Positions 1-8,883 of a stretch of DNA of 64,000 bases are shown in pieces. How positions within the stretch are numbered: position 1 is the stretch's first letter; each line of letters opens with the position of its first letter. The DNA comes from Begonia masoniana (lineage: Eukaryota; Streptophyta; Magnoliopsida; Cucurbitales; Begoniaceae). The stretch lies in contig CM039505.1 in assembly GCA_022432975.1 (NCBI GenBank), positions 53,419,749-53,483,748 on the forward strand, read 5' to 3'. Made by a program: the position numbers and the translations under genes. The notes under the pieces are model-generated. The model did not search any database. It worked only from the letters and a program-made list of their open reading frames with translations, and was not told the DNA's origin.

Positions 1-709
1 AAAATTTTCACGATTTTAGAATAGTTATACGATATATTATAATTTTAAATATTTATTTTATAAAAAAGTAAACATGTGATCAAAATTCCAAGAAAATTGA
101 AAATCGTTTAATATTTTTTTTAAATTAATTTGTAAAGTTTCCTTTTTGCGTTCAAATTTCTGAATGAGAACGATTTGTCATTTTCATAGCACGGCAAATC
201 ATTCTTCTTTCAGAAATTTAAACGCGAGGGCATATCGGTTTGTCGAGAGGTCATTTTTTACACGTTTTTTTATACTTCAATCGCTTTTTTGAACGGCATC
301 CATGTTTGAGCTATTTTTTTGGATTTAACCCAAAAAACTTTGAAGTTTCTTAATAAGGTATGGAGGAGAGCATGTGAAAAAGGAGTTCAGGTCAGTTCGG
401 AAACCAGAGTCTGACACTAAACTCCATTGACCTACCAAGTCCAGCTTCTGTGACTCTAAATCCCACCACGTTCAGCGAATTCAACTGAACTGACCCCTTT
501 TGGATCCTCTTTCAGAAATCTTGTTAAAAATTGGATTTTGATTTCAGTAAAATTAAACAAACAGAGGTTGCTAGATTTGAGCTACTTTATTTTACCGTTT
601 AATTATTGGGATTTGGGTGATGAAAATGGCGTACTCTCTGCTTAGTATACTTATACTCACTCGAATGGTGCTTTAAAACTACGTCAACTGGAGTTTTCTT
701 CCTCGAAGA
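1..709. other. AT-rich upstream intergenic DNA
   Basis: No coding region is supported here. The stretch is AT-rich with short T runs. It lies upstream of the PKS-like reading frame at 710, so it presumably holds that gene's promoter and leader. I could not point to a convincing TATA box. The ATG at 710 follows a short purine-rich context typical of a plant leader. Confidence 0.4.
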
Positions 710-1558
710 ATGGAGGGAGCTTCAGTTATGAGGAGCTTTAATGGTGGGTTGTCGTCCTCTTTCTCTTCTTATCTTAAGCCGGAGGATTCTGTCATCAATG
801 GAGTTTCTGGCTATGGCGTCAAGCAAGTACGTCTCGGTAGAGTGGATGATTCTGCTGAAATTAGCATTTTTGACGCGAAGAAGTATTTTAATGAAGTTGG
901 AAACTCGGATTTGCAGAAAACCACCATTAATAGCAATAAAGTTTCTTCCGTTCACTGCGTAAACGTTTCGAATCTTGAGCAGATTCCGGAGCAGTGCGAC
1001 GGCGCTGGCGTGCAGAGATTCTCGTCTGCCTCTTCCTCTGTTGATGGATATAGCTATACCAGAAATTACAGAGCTCGTTCTTTCCACGCTGCAACTCCGA
1101 CAGCTTCGTCGGAGGCTAGCTGGAATAGCCAGACTGGTCTTTTATCCAACCCACCGGGGGCGATTGCAGTATCGGTCCTACGACATTCCGATCATTGCCT
1201 GGAGAAGACGAGCAGAAGGTCTCCTTCTCCGGCGAGATGGATTTTCAGAAGCCCGAAATGCCCCTGCATAGGCAGAAAGTCGGTTCGGGTGGAGGAATCA
1301 AAACCACCATCGGTGAAGAATGCACAGCCACCACAGATGACAGCACCGGCGGTGGTATCGTTCGACAGGAGCTCCGTTAAAAAGCCACCTATCTCGGCCG
1401 GAGAGTGTAAGACAGGAACACTGGAGCAACAACAATGGGGAGGAGAAGAACAATATGCAGATCGCCGGACGGAACAGATTTCTCTTTCACCTCCTCCGAC
1501 GGCTCACAACAGATTCCCTGCGACGTCGGAGAATCGTTTTACGAATCCCCATATATGA
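710..1558 (+). CDS. PHYTOCHROME KINASE SUBSTRATE (PKS)-like protein, altered C-terminus
   Basis: A 282-residue intronless frame. Seen: near residues 50-62 a segment of the type EISIFDAKKYFNE; near 118-155 an arginine-rich start followed by SEASWNSQTGLL and a proline-glycine stretch; near 176-197 a basic/cysteine block with KCPCIGRKSV. I recognise this order of three blocks from the plant PKS family, usually intronless proteins of about 350-450 residues. Known of the family: plasma-membrane-associated partners of phototropins, NPH3 and phytochromes acting in phototropism and leaf positioning. The frame is short, and after about residue 205 it turns into low-complexity sequence (Q, G, P, S). 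The family's C-terminal block with a PRESLEVF-like ending is not seen, so the gene may be truncated or frameshifted, or a divergent paralogue. The first ATG at 710 is chosen because it precedes all conserved blocks. A second Met lies at residue 7. Confidence 0.62.
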   Translation: MEGASVMRSFNGGLSSSFSSYLKPEDSVINGVSGYGVKQVRLGRVDDSAEISIFDAKKYFNEVGNSDLQKTTINSNKVSSVHCVNVSNLEQIPEQCDGAGVQRFSSASSSVDGYSYTRNYRARSFHAATPTASSEASWNSQTGLLSNPPGAIAVSVLRHSDHCLEKTSRRSPSPARWIFRSPKCPCIGRKSVRVEESKPPSVKNAQPPQMTAPAVVSFDRSSVKKPPISAGECKTGTLEQQQWGGEEQYADRRTEQISLSPPPTAHNRFPATSENRFTNPHI

Positions 1559-1911
1559 GTTCTACGGTACTCCTGTAATCTATTTAAACACACTCCAGGT
1601 AGTACAACGGATTAGGGTATCCCTAATAGGTCTATATTAAACTTTCATCTTCTCTGATTAGCTTTATCCAATTACTCCAAGGGGTTGGCAATTAGAATAA
1701 TTAATCCCTACCTACTTTAAAAAGCCATATTATAGGGTGTATTCCTCTAATTGTTACTAAACTTAAGTGCACAAATTAGTTCGATTAAGTCAAACTAGTA
1801 CTTACTAATTATAACTATTATTTTTATAGGGTTTATTTATCCATGTAGCTACTCTTCTCGTCGAGTAGCCTAGTAACCTGTATCAACCTACTATTCGCTT
1901 ACCTCCTATTT
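1559..1911. other. AT-rich DNA 3' of the PKS-like gene
   Basis: No gene is supported. This short AT-rich spacer presumably includes the 3' UTR of the PKS-like gene and ends where the minus-strand retrotransposon remnant begins. Confidence 0.4.
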
Positions 1912-3109
1912 TCAAGCTATAAAGCTTTTCGACGCAAACGACGTCGACCTACCCGATGATGTTCCAGCGGAGTGATTCTCTGGAAGAAGTAAGACGACTA
2001 GGAGGTCGCGGAGCGTCGACGAGCCAGGCTCGATGAAAGCAAGGAACTCGGCACACCGTTCTTTTGATCTCTGCCAGCCGATCTTGCCTGCGTGATTCCG
2101 GTTCAATACATGGGCAGAGTTCATACATAGTGGCCAGCTTCCCCACATCTGATAGCACTGTTGGTAACTGTTCCGCAGTCACAATAATGCTCATTATGGC
2201 ACCTTGTGGACCATAAAGGCTTTTGAGTAGCCCCTTGCACTGTTCCCTTTACCACTGGTCGCCCATACCCTCGTAGAACCTCTTATTGCCCCTTTGTTGT
2301 TGTGGCTGTTGTGCCACTCCGTTACTGTCCCGGTAACGGCCCATGACTGAGGATTGGATCTCACAAAGAAAGCCATTCAACTGGCTCCATGGCCTAACAC
2401 AAGTTGCCGAGCACTCGAAATCAAACGCTCTAGCTGCAAGGTCCGCGTAAGGACATATTGAGTCCCTGATACTATAACGGTCATCGAAAGTTAGGAGTCG
2501 CCCCTCCATGAAAATTGGTCACTTTGTCACCACGTTATCGTTAACTGTCGCGGTGCAAACCGTGATAAGGCCTCAAACATACGGATCTACTCCGCAAACC
2601 AACTGTTTGCTTCAACTACATAACTTGTTCTCTTAGCCACCCCTCACGTGCGGCTTGAAAACTTATCGAAAGAACACGATCTTGAAAAGTTCCACGTATG
2701 ATTGAAACATCCGTCGTGACTTGAACGAATCCCCACAAGAAACGGGCATCTAACGCCAAATGAAAGGTGACGTGGCCACCTATGCTTCCCGTTCCCCTAC
2801 CTCTGCATACCCCGCATATCCTCCATCACCCGGATCCATTCGCAGCAACTGTTGGATCCGATTATTGGCCATCGAATACGGAGGCGGAGGCTTTGTAACT
2901 TCTTCATACTTTATTATTAGGAACTACCAACTAACCAAATGCTTGGGTCTCTGGTTCTCTCGATTCACTAGGTTCCGATTTGTTGGCGCTTGCCGATCCA
3001 TGGCTGAACTGACGGTCCAGCAATCCGTAAGTCGTTCGAGAGCGTCATCCATAGGGTCCCTTTCCTTCCTCGAACCAGTTTTTTTACATTCCCTATAAAA
3101 CCAAAACAA
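1912..3109 (-). pseudogene. Decayed Tekay-type Ty3/gypsy gag
   Basis: Minus-strand fragments in several frames match, in order, the better-preserved Tekay Gag at 34.4-35.5 kb of this window. The start near 3060 gives a DALERLTD segment, like DEALDRLTD there. 2250-2509 gives FMEGRL..., then YADLAARAFDFE (cf. YSDIAARALDFE), then a glutamine-rich QQQRG tract. Near 2030 it gives EFLAFIEPG (cf. RIFAFIEPG), which lies after the zinc-knuckle region. Gag normally coats retrotransposon RNA in virus-like particles. This copy is full of frame changes, has lost its knuckle and has no pol, so it is dead. The downstream part is missing beyond about 1.9 kb. Confidence 0.75.
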
Positions 3110-3228
3110 ATACTCCTAGAAATAAATAGAACATACTACAGTTGAAGAAGGATGGTCCCGCGTAAGTGGCTGTACAGTCGAGCAGTCTACAGAACCGATT
3201 TTAAATCCGGGTGGCTTTGATCCATAAC

Positions 3229-5128
3229 TGTAGGACAACCACTACTACTGTACCTCAATTTTTTCCATATTATTATTATTTTTTTTATCTTTATAAACTT
3301 TATACTTCATAACTTTGAGCGAATTAAACTTGTTAAGTCGGATTGAAATCGGAATAGAATCGGTGAAGTCTATTTTATAAAACCATTTAAACAAACCTTC
3401 AAACAATTAAAAACGAATTAAAAAAACATTAAAAACAACATGAACACTTCGAGGGACAAAAGGGACCTTTGTCCCATTTTACACGTGGGCGTTCGATCGC
3501 ACAAACCAGGCGATCGATCGCCTGTTGTAAGAAAATAGTGGCGATGATCGCCCCCCTCCCTGGAAAATCAAGGCGTGGCGACCAGAAGAGGCGATCGTCA
3601 CCCCTTTTTTGGCGAATCGTTGCCATACTCCCTGGAAAATTTTCCAGGGAGTTCGGCTCCCCTTTCCCCTTTCTTCCTTCATTCCCTGCTAACAACTTAA
3701 CACTTAACCATTTTCTTCACTCAATCTTCTACAAACTTCAATAAGACCTTCACATAACAACCCTTTCCCCCCTTACGTAAATTCACCCTTCACTATCCCC
3801 GTTTAACGACCAAACAAAACCATTTTAAAACATGGTAAGACTTTCTTAAAACAAACGCGTTGATATGTTTTAACACCAAACATCTCCCTATAAGTAATTT
3901 CCAGCATTTACAAAACAAGTTTCCAAAACGTTTTAAAACTTCAAAACATAAACCTATCAACTTAGTCCAGATCAACATCCTATAATTTTCTATTTGTACC
4001 AATTCTTTTCCTAAACATTTCTATCCAAAATACCCAAATACATACATACGTCCCCACGGGTTCTGAACCGCCTCGACTGCACCCAGCACACTCCTGCGAT
4101 CATCTATCGTCAACTGGACTCATGCTTCAGGAGGGGACATCGTCCTCACCTGTTTCGATAGCACCTACACCATAGCATCAAAACGTGAGTTTAAGCAACA
4201 GTATTCTAACGTGAATGCAAGTGATCCTATGCATGCAAGCATAAAACATGCTCCCTACCTTTCGCTATCATTTCATTTCATTACATTACGTCACCAGGGG
4301 CTCACTCTCAGTAGATAGGAGCGGCAAACATCCGACGATTGGATAGCCCCTCTTATCTCTCGGGGGAAAACATGCTCCCCAAGCAGCATGTAGAACCAAC
4401 CGCCACCGAGCGTGACCAATTACATGGCTTCTACTTTTCGTTATCCTTTTCCTTAACATGCATAGAAATTCTTTTCAGGTCCTTTTAGAAACAATGATGC
4501 TGAACACGTGCATACAATAAACAATACAATAACGCCTCAAATAACAACAAGAGCAATAAACTTCAAAACATTGCACAATTTATACTAACTAACTACCTAC
4601 CCAACCTATTACCCAAAACAATCAAACATCTCTAAAATAGTCGAATCACCAATTTCTTATGGTGTAGATCAATCGCCAAACAATCACGAAGACTTACCTC
4701 TCGTCCGTTGCAATGCTAGCTCCGTCCACAAGCGTGGTTCACCTAAGGCAATGCACAATAGTCGTCCTTAAAACGAGATAAAACCGTTTAAAAACGTCCA
4801 AAATTTAACAAAACCTTAACTAAGTAATCTCGCTGAAATTCTACTTAGCTCAATGAGGATTTTACTGAGCAACTCATGCTTGTAAATTTCAACTCCATTG
4901 ACAAGATTCTCCTGCTCCGATCATCCAGTTTTTCAACCTAAACACCGGTATAACACTCCCAGATTTCGTCCAATAACGTTTATACGTTCAATATACTCAC
5001 AATACGATCATCCTACTAACCGATTCTAGCTTTAGACCACATTTTTTCATCAAAAACCCTAAACGGAACCCTAACCGTTAAACTTCGTGAAAACTAAATA
5101 TAACGCTCTAAAACCATTGATTCATACC
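3229..5128 (-). mobile_element. Truncated 5' LTR of the minus-strand Tekay-like element
   Basis: Read on the minus strand, this is the LTR upstream of the decayed gag. It ends in ...TACA at 3229, followed by a degenerate initiator-Met primer site near 3212-3226 and a leader resembling the one at 34.28-34.37 kb. It shares with the other gypsy LTRs of the window the segment GTGAACCACGCTTGTGGACG (rc of about 4723-4742), the GTAAGT after it, and the GGTGTAG-GTG segment near 4165. It also has GATCGATC palindromes near 3490-3520 and a perfect 26-bp palindrome at 3627-3652. Similarity fades at about 5.13 kb and no TGTAACACCC end was found, so the LTR start is lost. Confidence 0.7.
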
Positions 5129-5306
5129 TAGGGTTGCGAGAGGATAGAAATCATGTCTTCTAAGGGTTTGTGCTTTCCACATCAAATGATTCACTGTTAA
5201 CCCAAATTAGCTACCCACCAGAAACTCTAGGGATAATGGTGTTTGCCACAACAATTTAAAAAAACTAAAAACTAAGTTTGTTTAAAGAAACCAACATAAA
5301 ATAAAT

Positions 5307-5402
5307 TACAAGATTTGTCTTCGGGAAGACAAAATTCCCGCTTCTGCAATACAGGCTGATTCTTTTAATCTCGTTGCAGCCCAAGAGGTTAATGATGAGG
5401 GT
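5307..5402 (-). other. Candidate exon of an unrecognised minus-strand gene, next to the gap
   Basis: On the minus strand one frame reads LTSWAATRLKESACIAEAG followed by ILSSRRQIL with sensible composition, and is cut upstream by the N gap. It may belong with the first coding exon proposed at 5720-5775, but the joining part is in or near the gap. I do not recognise the protein. It could also be chance coding potential in an intron. Confidence 0.25.
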
Positions 5403-5502
5403 NNNNNNNNNNNNNNNNNNNNNNNNNNNNNNNNNNNNNNNNNNNNNNNNNNNNNNNNNNNNNNNNNNNNNNNNNNNNNNNNNNNNNNNNNNNNNNNNNN
5501 NN
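5403..5502. other. Assembly gap (100 N)
   Basis: One hundred consecutive N bases: a scaffold gap of conventional size, so the real length is unknown. Confidence 0.99.
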
Positions 5503-5719
5503 TGTATACTCGGTAAATAATCATGAATGCAGGACATAAACAATTTTTGACACATCATACCAGGGGGAGGGTCCGTTCACGAGAAATAGAGCATACACCA
5601 ATCCAACATTGTTACTAAATCCAAGCAACTTCCCAAACAGAATCGATCCTTAGAGGCAAACTCAACCTACACCCTTGTTATGTATGGCCTAATGGCGAAA
5701 TATTAACACACTCACTTAC

Positions 5720-5775
5720 CTGGAGTCCTTAGCACTGCTTTTTCCTTCACTTGGAGTTTTTTTCCAGCTAGACAT
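5720..5775 (-). CDS. First coding exon (56 nt) of an unrecognised minus-strand gene, partial
   Basis: Seen on the minus strand: an ATG at 5775 opens MSSWKKTPSEGKSSAKDS, and the exon ends CTCCAG directly before GTAAGTGAG, a near-perfect plant 5' splice site. Upstream lies a pyrimidine-rich leader-like stretch (about 6215-6060) and a TATA box at 6243-6249. A leader intron may lie between about 6060 and 5780. The peptide is lysine/serine-rich and not recognisable. Downstream exons are lost in the N gap at 5403-5502 or cut off by the retrotransposon LTR beginning at 5128. Inference: the 5' end of a host gene, possibly still real beyond the gap. Confidence 0.38.
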
Positions 5776-6242
5776 TTCCGGAATAATTAAAACAATCCCT
5801 AATAGTCTAATATTCCAGAATGGTAGCTTCTAACCTAAGTATATCTATTTCTAGGAGTCTCACTCATTTCCATTCGGCAATATATCACCACCTAGTGTGG
5901 CCTACAACCCTCACTAACCATAATGGTGTTCTAGTTTCACCAACTACCCAGGCTCAGCCAAAGTTCAGTATTTCTACTTTTATTATCTACAACAATCAGA
6001 ATGCTATTTTAAAGCTATATGTACCTGAACTTCAACTTCCTCAAACCAAATCTAATCTCTAATCCACTCCAAATGACTATCGTAAACACATTCTCCAAAT
6101 CGTACCTCGAGTTTGGAGTATCGGAAGAAACAGAAGAAGCTGATCGCTGGAGAGAATAGAGAAAAGAAATGAGGGGAGAGAGTGGCTGAAAGAAGAAGTC
6201 GTCTGTTGGAGGTTTTTGTGATGTTTTAGGATTTTCATTTCT

Positions 6243-6249
6243 ATTTATA
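6243..6249 (-). promoter_or_regulatory. TATA box of the minus-strand gene
   Basis: Minus strand GTATAAATAG. About 30 bases downstream the transcript would begin in a run of A and C, followed by a CT-rich leader with no early ATG. Spacing and composition fit a plant RNA polymerase II core promoter. Confidence 0.45.
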
Positions 6250-6423
6250 CACTATAAGTAGGCTTAAATTACAGTTTGCCACTAAACCTAACTTCCTATA
6301 AGATGACTGTTAACCTTTGGCTCCTAAAATTTGACCAAAGAAAAGATGCTGATGGCAAGTTAATTCTTTTCGTAAAAAAGATCACCTGCCCGAATTTGTT
6401 CGGGTGTCATATGCCGTGGTCTT

Positions 6424-6424
<1 letters not shown>

Positions 6425-6473
<49 letters not shown>
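6425..6473. repeat. Poly-T tract, 49 nt
   Basis: An uninterrupted T run, possibly the poly(A) tail of a retroposed minus-strand RNA or simple slippage growth. The phenylalanine-rich frame through it is an artefact. Confidence 0.9.
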
Positions 6474-6474
<1 letters not shown>

Positions 6475-6585
6475 AAAATCCAACAGACCCATCGGCAAAT
6501 CAAACCCAGAACGTTCAAAAATTAAAGTTCATGCAAACAATATTAAAATTTTCAAATATATCGAACAGAAACCGTTTAGTCAAAT

Positions 6586-6962
6586 TGTAACGACCCCTTT
6601 TCCCAGCAAGATATTGTCCGCTCTGGGGATTGGGTCGTAGCCCAATATCCCCTCCTCACGGCTTTGTTTGACGAGAACTTCCCAAAAGGTCACCTAACTT
6701 GAAATTGCTCTCGCCGAAGCACTTTTAACTTCGGAGTTCTTATGGGATCCGTTGTCAATTGTGCTCCAAAACGCGTCTTACTATCTTGGGAGGGTCTCTT
6801 TACATATATTTCATTTCCACATACTTCCCCAAGCGATGTGGGATTGTGACGACCCTCTTTTTTACGACCCGTCACCTTCCGGTTCGCCCGCGCGGACGTA
6901 CCGCCATCCAGGTTCCGGTTCGTGCAGCCATCGTACCATACGTGCACATTCGGGTCATCACA
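6586..6962 (-). mobile_element. Solo LTR of a Cassandra-type TRIM, 377 bp
   Basis: Begins TGTAACGACC and ends GGTCATCACA on the plus strand, bordered by direct repeats CAAAT (6581-6585 and 6963-6967), a 5-bp target duplication. It has the same length and sequence type as the LTRs in the array at 22895-24193. On the minus strand 6751-6671 resembles 5S rRNA: a GGATCCCATAAGAACTCCGA start, an A-box-like AAGTTAAAAGTGCTTCGGCG and a box-C-like GGTGACCTTTTGGGAAGT. Cassandra TRIMs are known for a 5S-derived pol III region in the LTR. No internal domain remains, so it arose by LTR-LTR recombination. Confidence 0.85.
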
Positions 6963-6967
6963 CAAAT

Positions 6968-7191
6968 AATCAAAATGAATCATTATCTGAGAGCTGTGAA
7001 TCTGTGATTGTCGAAACTGGAGTTACCCTAATTGGGATGATGGGTCGAAGTCGAACGAAAACCGCTTCTTCAGAGAAGCTGAAGTGGGTAGAGAGTGCGA
7101 GTGATGGGTCTACTTCGAGAGTGCGAGACTGCAAGTTAGGGATGCAAAACTGAAAAGCCAACTCCAAGTTGGGGTGGGCTGCGAAGCTAAG

Positions 7192-7253
<62 letters not shown>

Positions 7254-7441
7254 CGAGGGGGGACTCAGAGTTCTCACTTCTCACTTCTCAGTTTATCCAG
7301 GGTGGCTGTCGGGTCTAGAGTGGGTTTTAGAAGAAGAAGAAATTAGGGAGAAGAAGAAATTAGGGCTTAGAGCATTCATGAAGAAATTAGCGAGGGAATG
7401 AAAGCGTCGGCATTGGCGTCGGCGTCGCCTGTCGTCCAGAG
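6968..7441. other. Unassigned DNA with a (GA)28 microsatellite at 7195-7250
   Basis: A 56-base GA dinucleotide repeat lies in the middle. On the minus strand the surroundings are CT-rich with several CCCTAATTTCTTCTTC-like stretches, like a plant 5' leader. The only long minus-strand frame runs through the repeat (serine-leucine runs) and into the neighbouring LTR, so I do not call a gene. Confidence 0.5.
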
Positions 7442-7446
7442 AGTAG

Positions 7447-7661
7447 TGTAACGACCCCTTTTCCCAGTAAGATATTGTCTTTTCTGGGGATTGGGCTATA
7501 GTCCAATATCCTTCCCTCACGACTTTGTTTGGCGAGGACTTCCCAGTCGGTTACCTAACCTGGTACTACTCTCGCCAACCTCATCCCAATACAGCGGAGA
7601 CCTACACTTTCGTCCATAAAGCGCTTCATACGGGGCATTTGTAAGTCCAAAAGACATTACA
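7447..7661 (-). mobile_element. Short (215 bp) LTR related to Cassandra
   Basis: Starts TGTAACGACC and ends GACATTACA, with 5-bp direct repeats AGTAG at 7442-7446 and 7662-7666. The left 150 bases align with the 377-bp Cassandra LTRs, including part of the 5S-like block (GGTACTACTCTCGCC on the plus strand). The right end is unrelated. TG...CA ends plus a target duplication make it a solo LTR of a sister family. Confidence 0.75.
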
Positions 7662-8099
7662 AGTAGAGAGTTGGAAAAAATTTAGGGCAAGAAGAAATTA
7701 GAAATATGATTGGATTTAAGGCTGAAGGTGGACCATTTTTTTAAAAACAAAACAAAGGTTTCAAATTGGTTTTTCATAAAACCCTAAATGTTCGGTTTAG
7801 TTCGGTTCGGTTACTATCAGTTTTCAATGATCTAAACCAAAATCGAACCAATAAATTTGGTTCCTACAAAATAGAACCGAAGTTTGGTTTCATTATGCTC
7901 AAAACCGACTCGAGCCAGACTGATTTCATCGGTTCCGGTTCAGTTTTGCACACCCCTAATATAAACATTTTTCTTCATCGTCTTCTTTTTCTTCTTCCCT
8001 TCTTCTGCTTCTTTTGGAAAACTCAACTCTTTCTTTCTTCTATTTCTGTTTGAAAACTCAACTTGGTATCAGAGCTAGAAATTGACCAAAGCTAGAAAG

Positions 8100-8865
8100 T
8101 GACGTCAGCTTGACGATCCCCTCTTCCCCTTCTACTCCCCTTTCTTCTCCACTGCCCCTATTTCCCTATGTACATCAAACACTCACTGTCAAACTTAACA
8201 GCTCAAATTACCTCGTTTAGAAAGCTCAACTGCTAAACGTTGTTATCACCAAAGAAATCGACAACATCTTGGAAGACTCATGTCCCCCTTTCCCACAGTT
8301 TCTGGACTCCCTCTCCTCTCAGATAAACCCGGAGTTCACTGTATGACAGCGATATAATAGGCTCTTTATGAGCTGGATATTCTCCTATCTTTCTGAAGAC
8401 CTTCTTCCTCAAATTATCCCCTTTACCACAGCCAGGGAAATTTGGCTAGCTCTAGCCCGAATGTTCGCCTCCAACTCCTTAGCCCGAATAACGGATTTTC
8501 GCAGTCAACTTCATTCCCTCTTCAAAGATGGCATTTCTATAGCTCAATATATCCAGAAAATTACCTCTATTTGCAACACTTTGGCGGCAATTGGAGAATC
8601 GGTTTCTTACCAGGATCAGATCATTTATTTTCTGGGTGGATTGGGAAGCGATTACAACGCTTTTGTCACCTTTATTTCAAGTTGCTCAGATCAACCACTA
8701 TTGGAAGAAATCCATAGCTTGTTACAAAGCTATGATTTCAGACTGGAGAAACAGAACACAGTTGCCTCTCTTCTGATGCCCAATCCGCTTCAAGCTAACG
8801 CTGTCGTTCAACGTCCTTTCCAGCTAGCATCGGATTCTCGGTTGTTCCAGAATGCCTCGGTTTGA
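8100..8865 (+). pseudogene. copia Gag (UBN2) fragment
   Basis: The open part from 8368 gives a typical Gag_UBN2 protein: AREIWLALARMFASNSLARI, then LRSQLHSL-like and YIQKITSICNTLAAIG, and the YNAFVTFI...LLSYDFRLEKQ-type end. Upstream sequence (8200-8360) matches the Gag N-terminus but lacks a good ATG and has a stop before 8368. Gag would package the element RNA. The zinc knuckle that should follow is absent through a deletion near 8970. Confidence 0.75.
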
Positions 8866-8883
8866 TCTCATTTCTCGTCTCAG

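Noticed and set aside
6276..6590. 104-residue plus-strand frame with a phenylalanine run
   Set aside because: It is created by the 49-base T run; nothing around it is protein-like.
6970..7284. Minus-strand frame with Ser-Leu repeats
   Set aside because: Product of the GA repeat, ending inside a neighbouring LTR.
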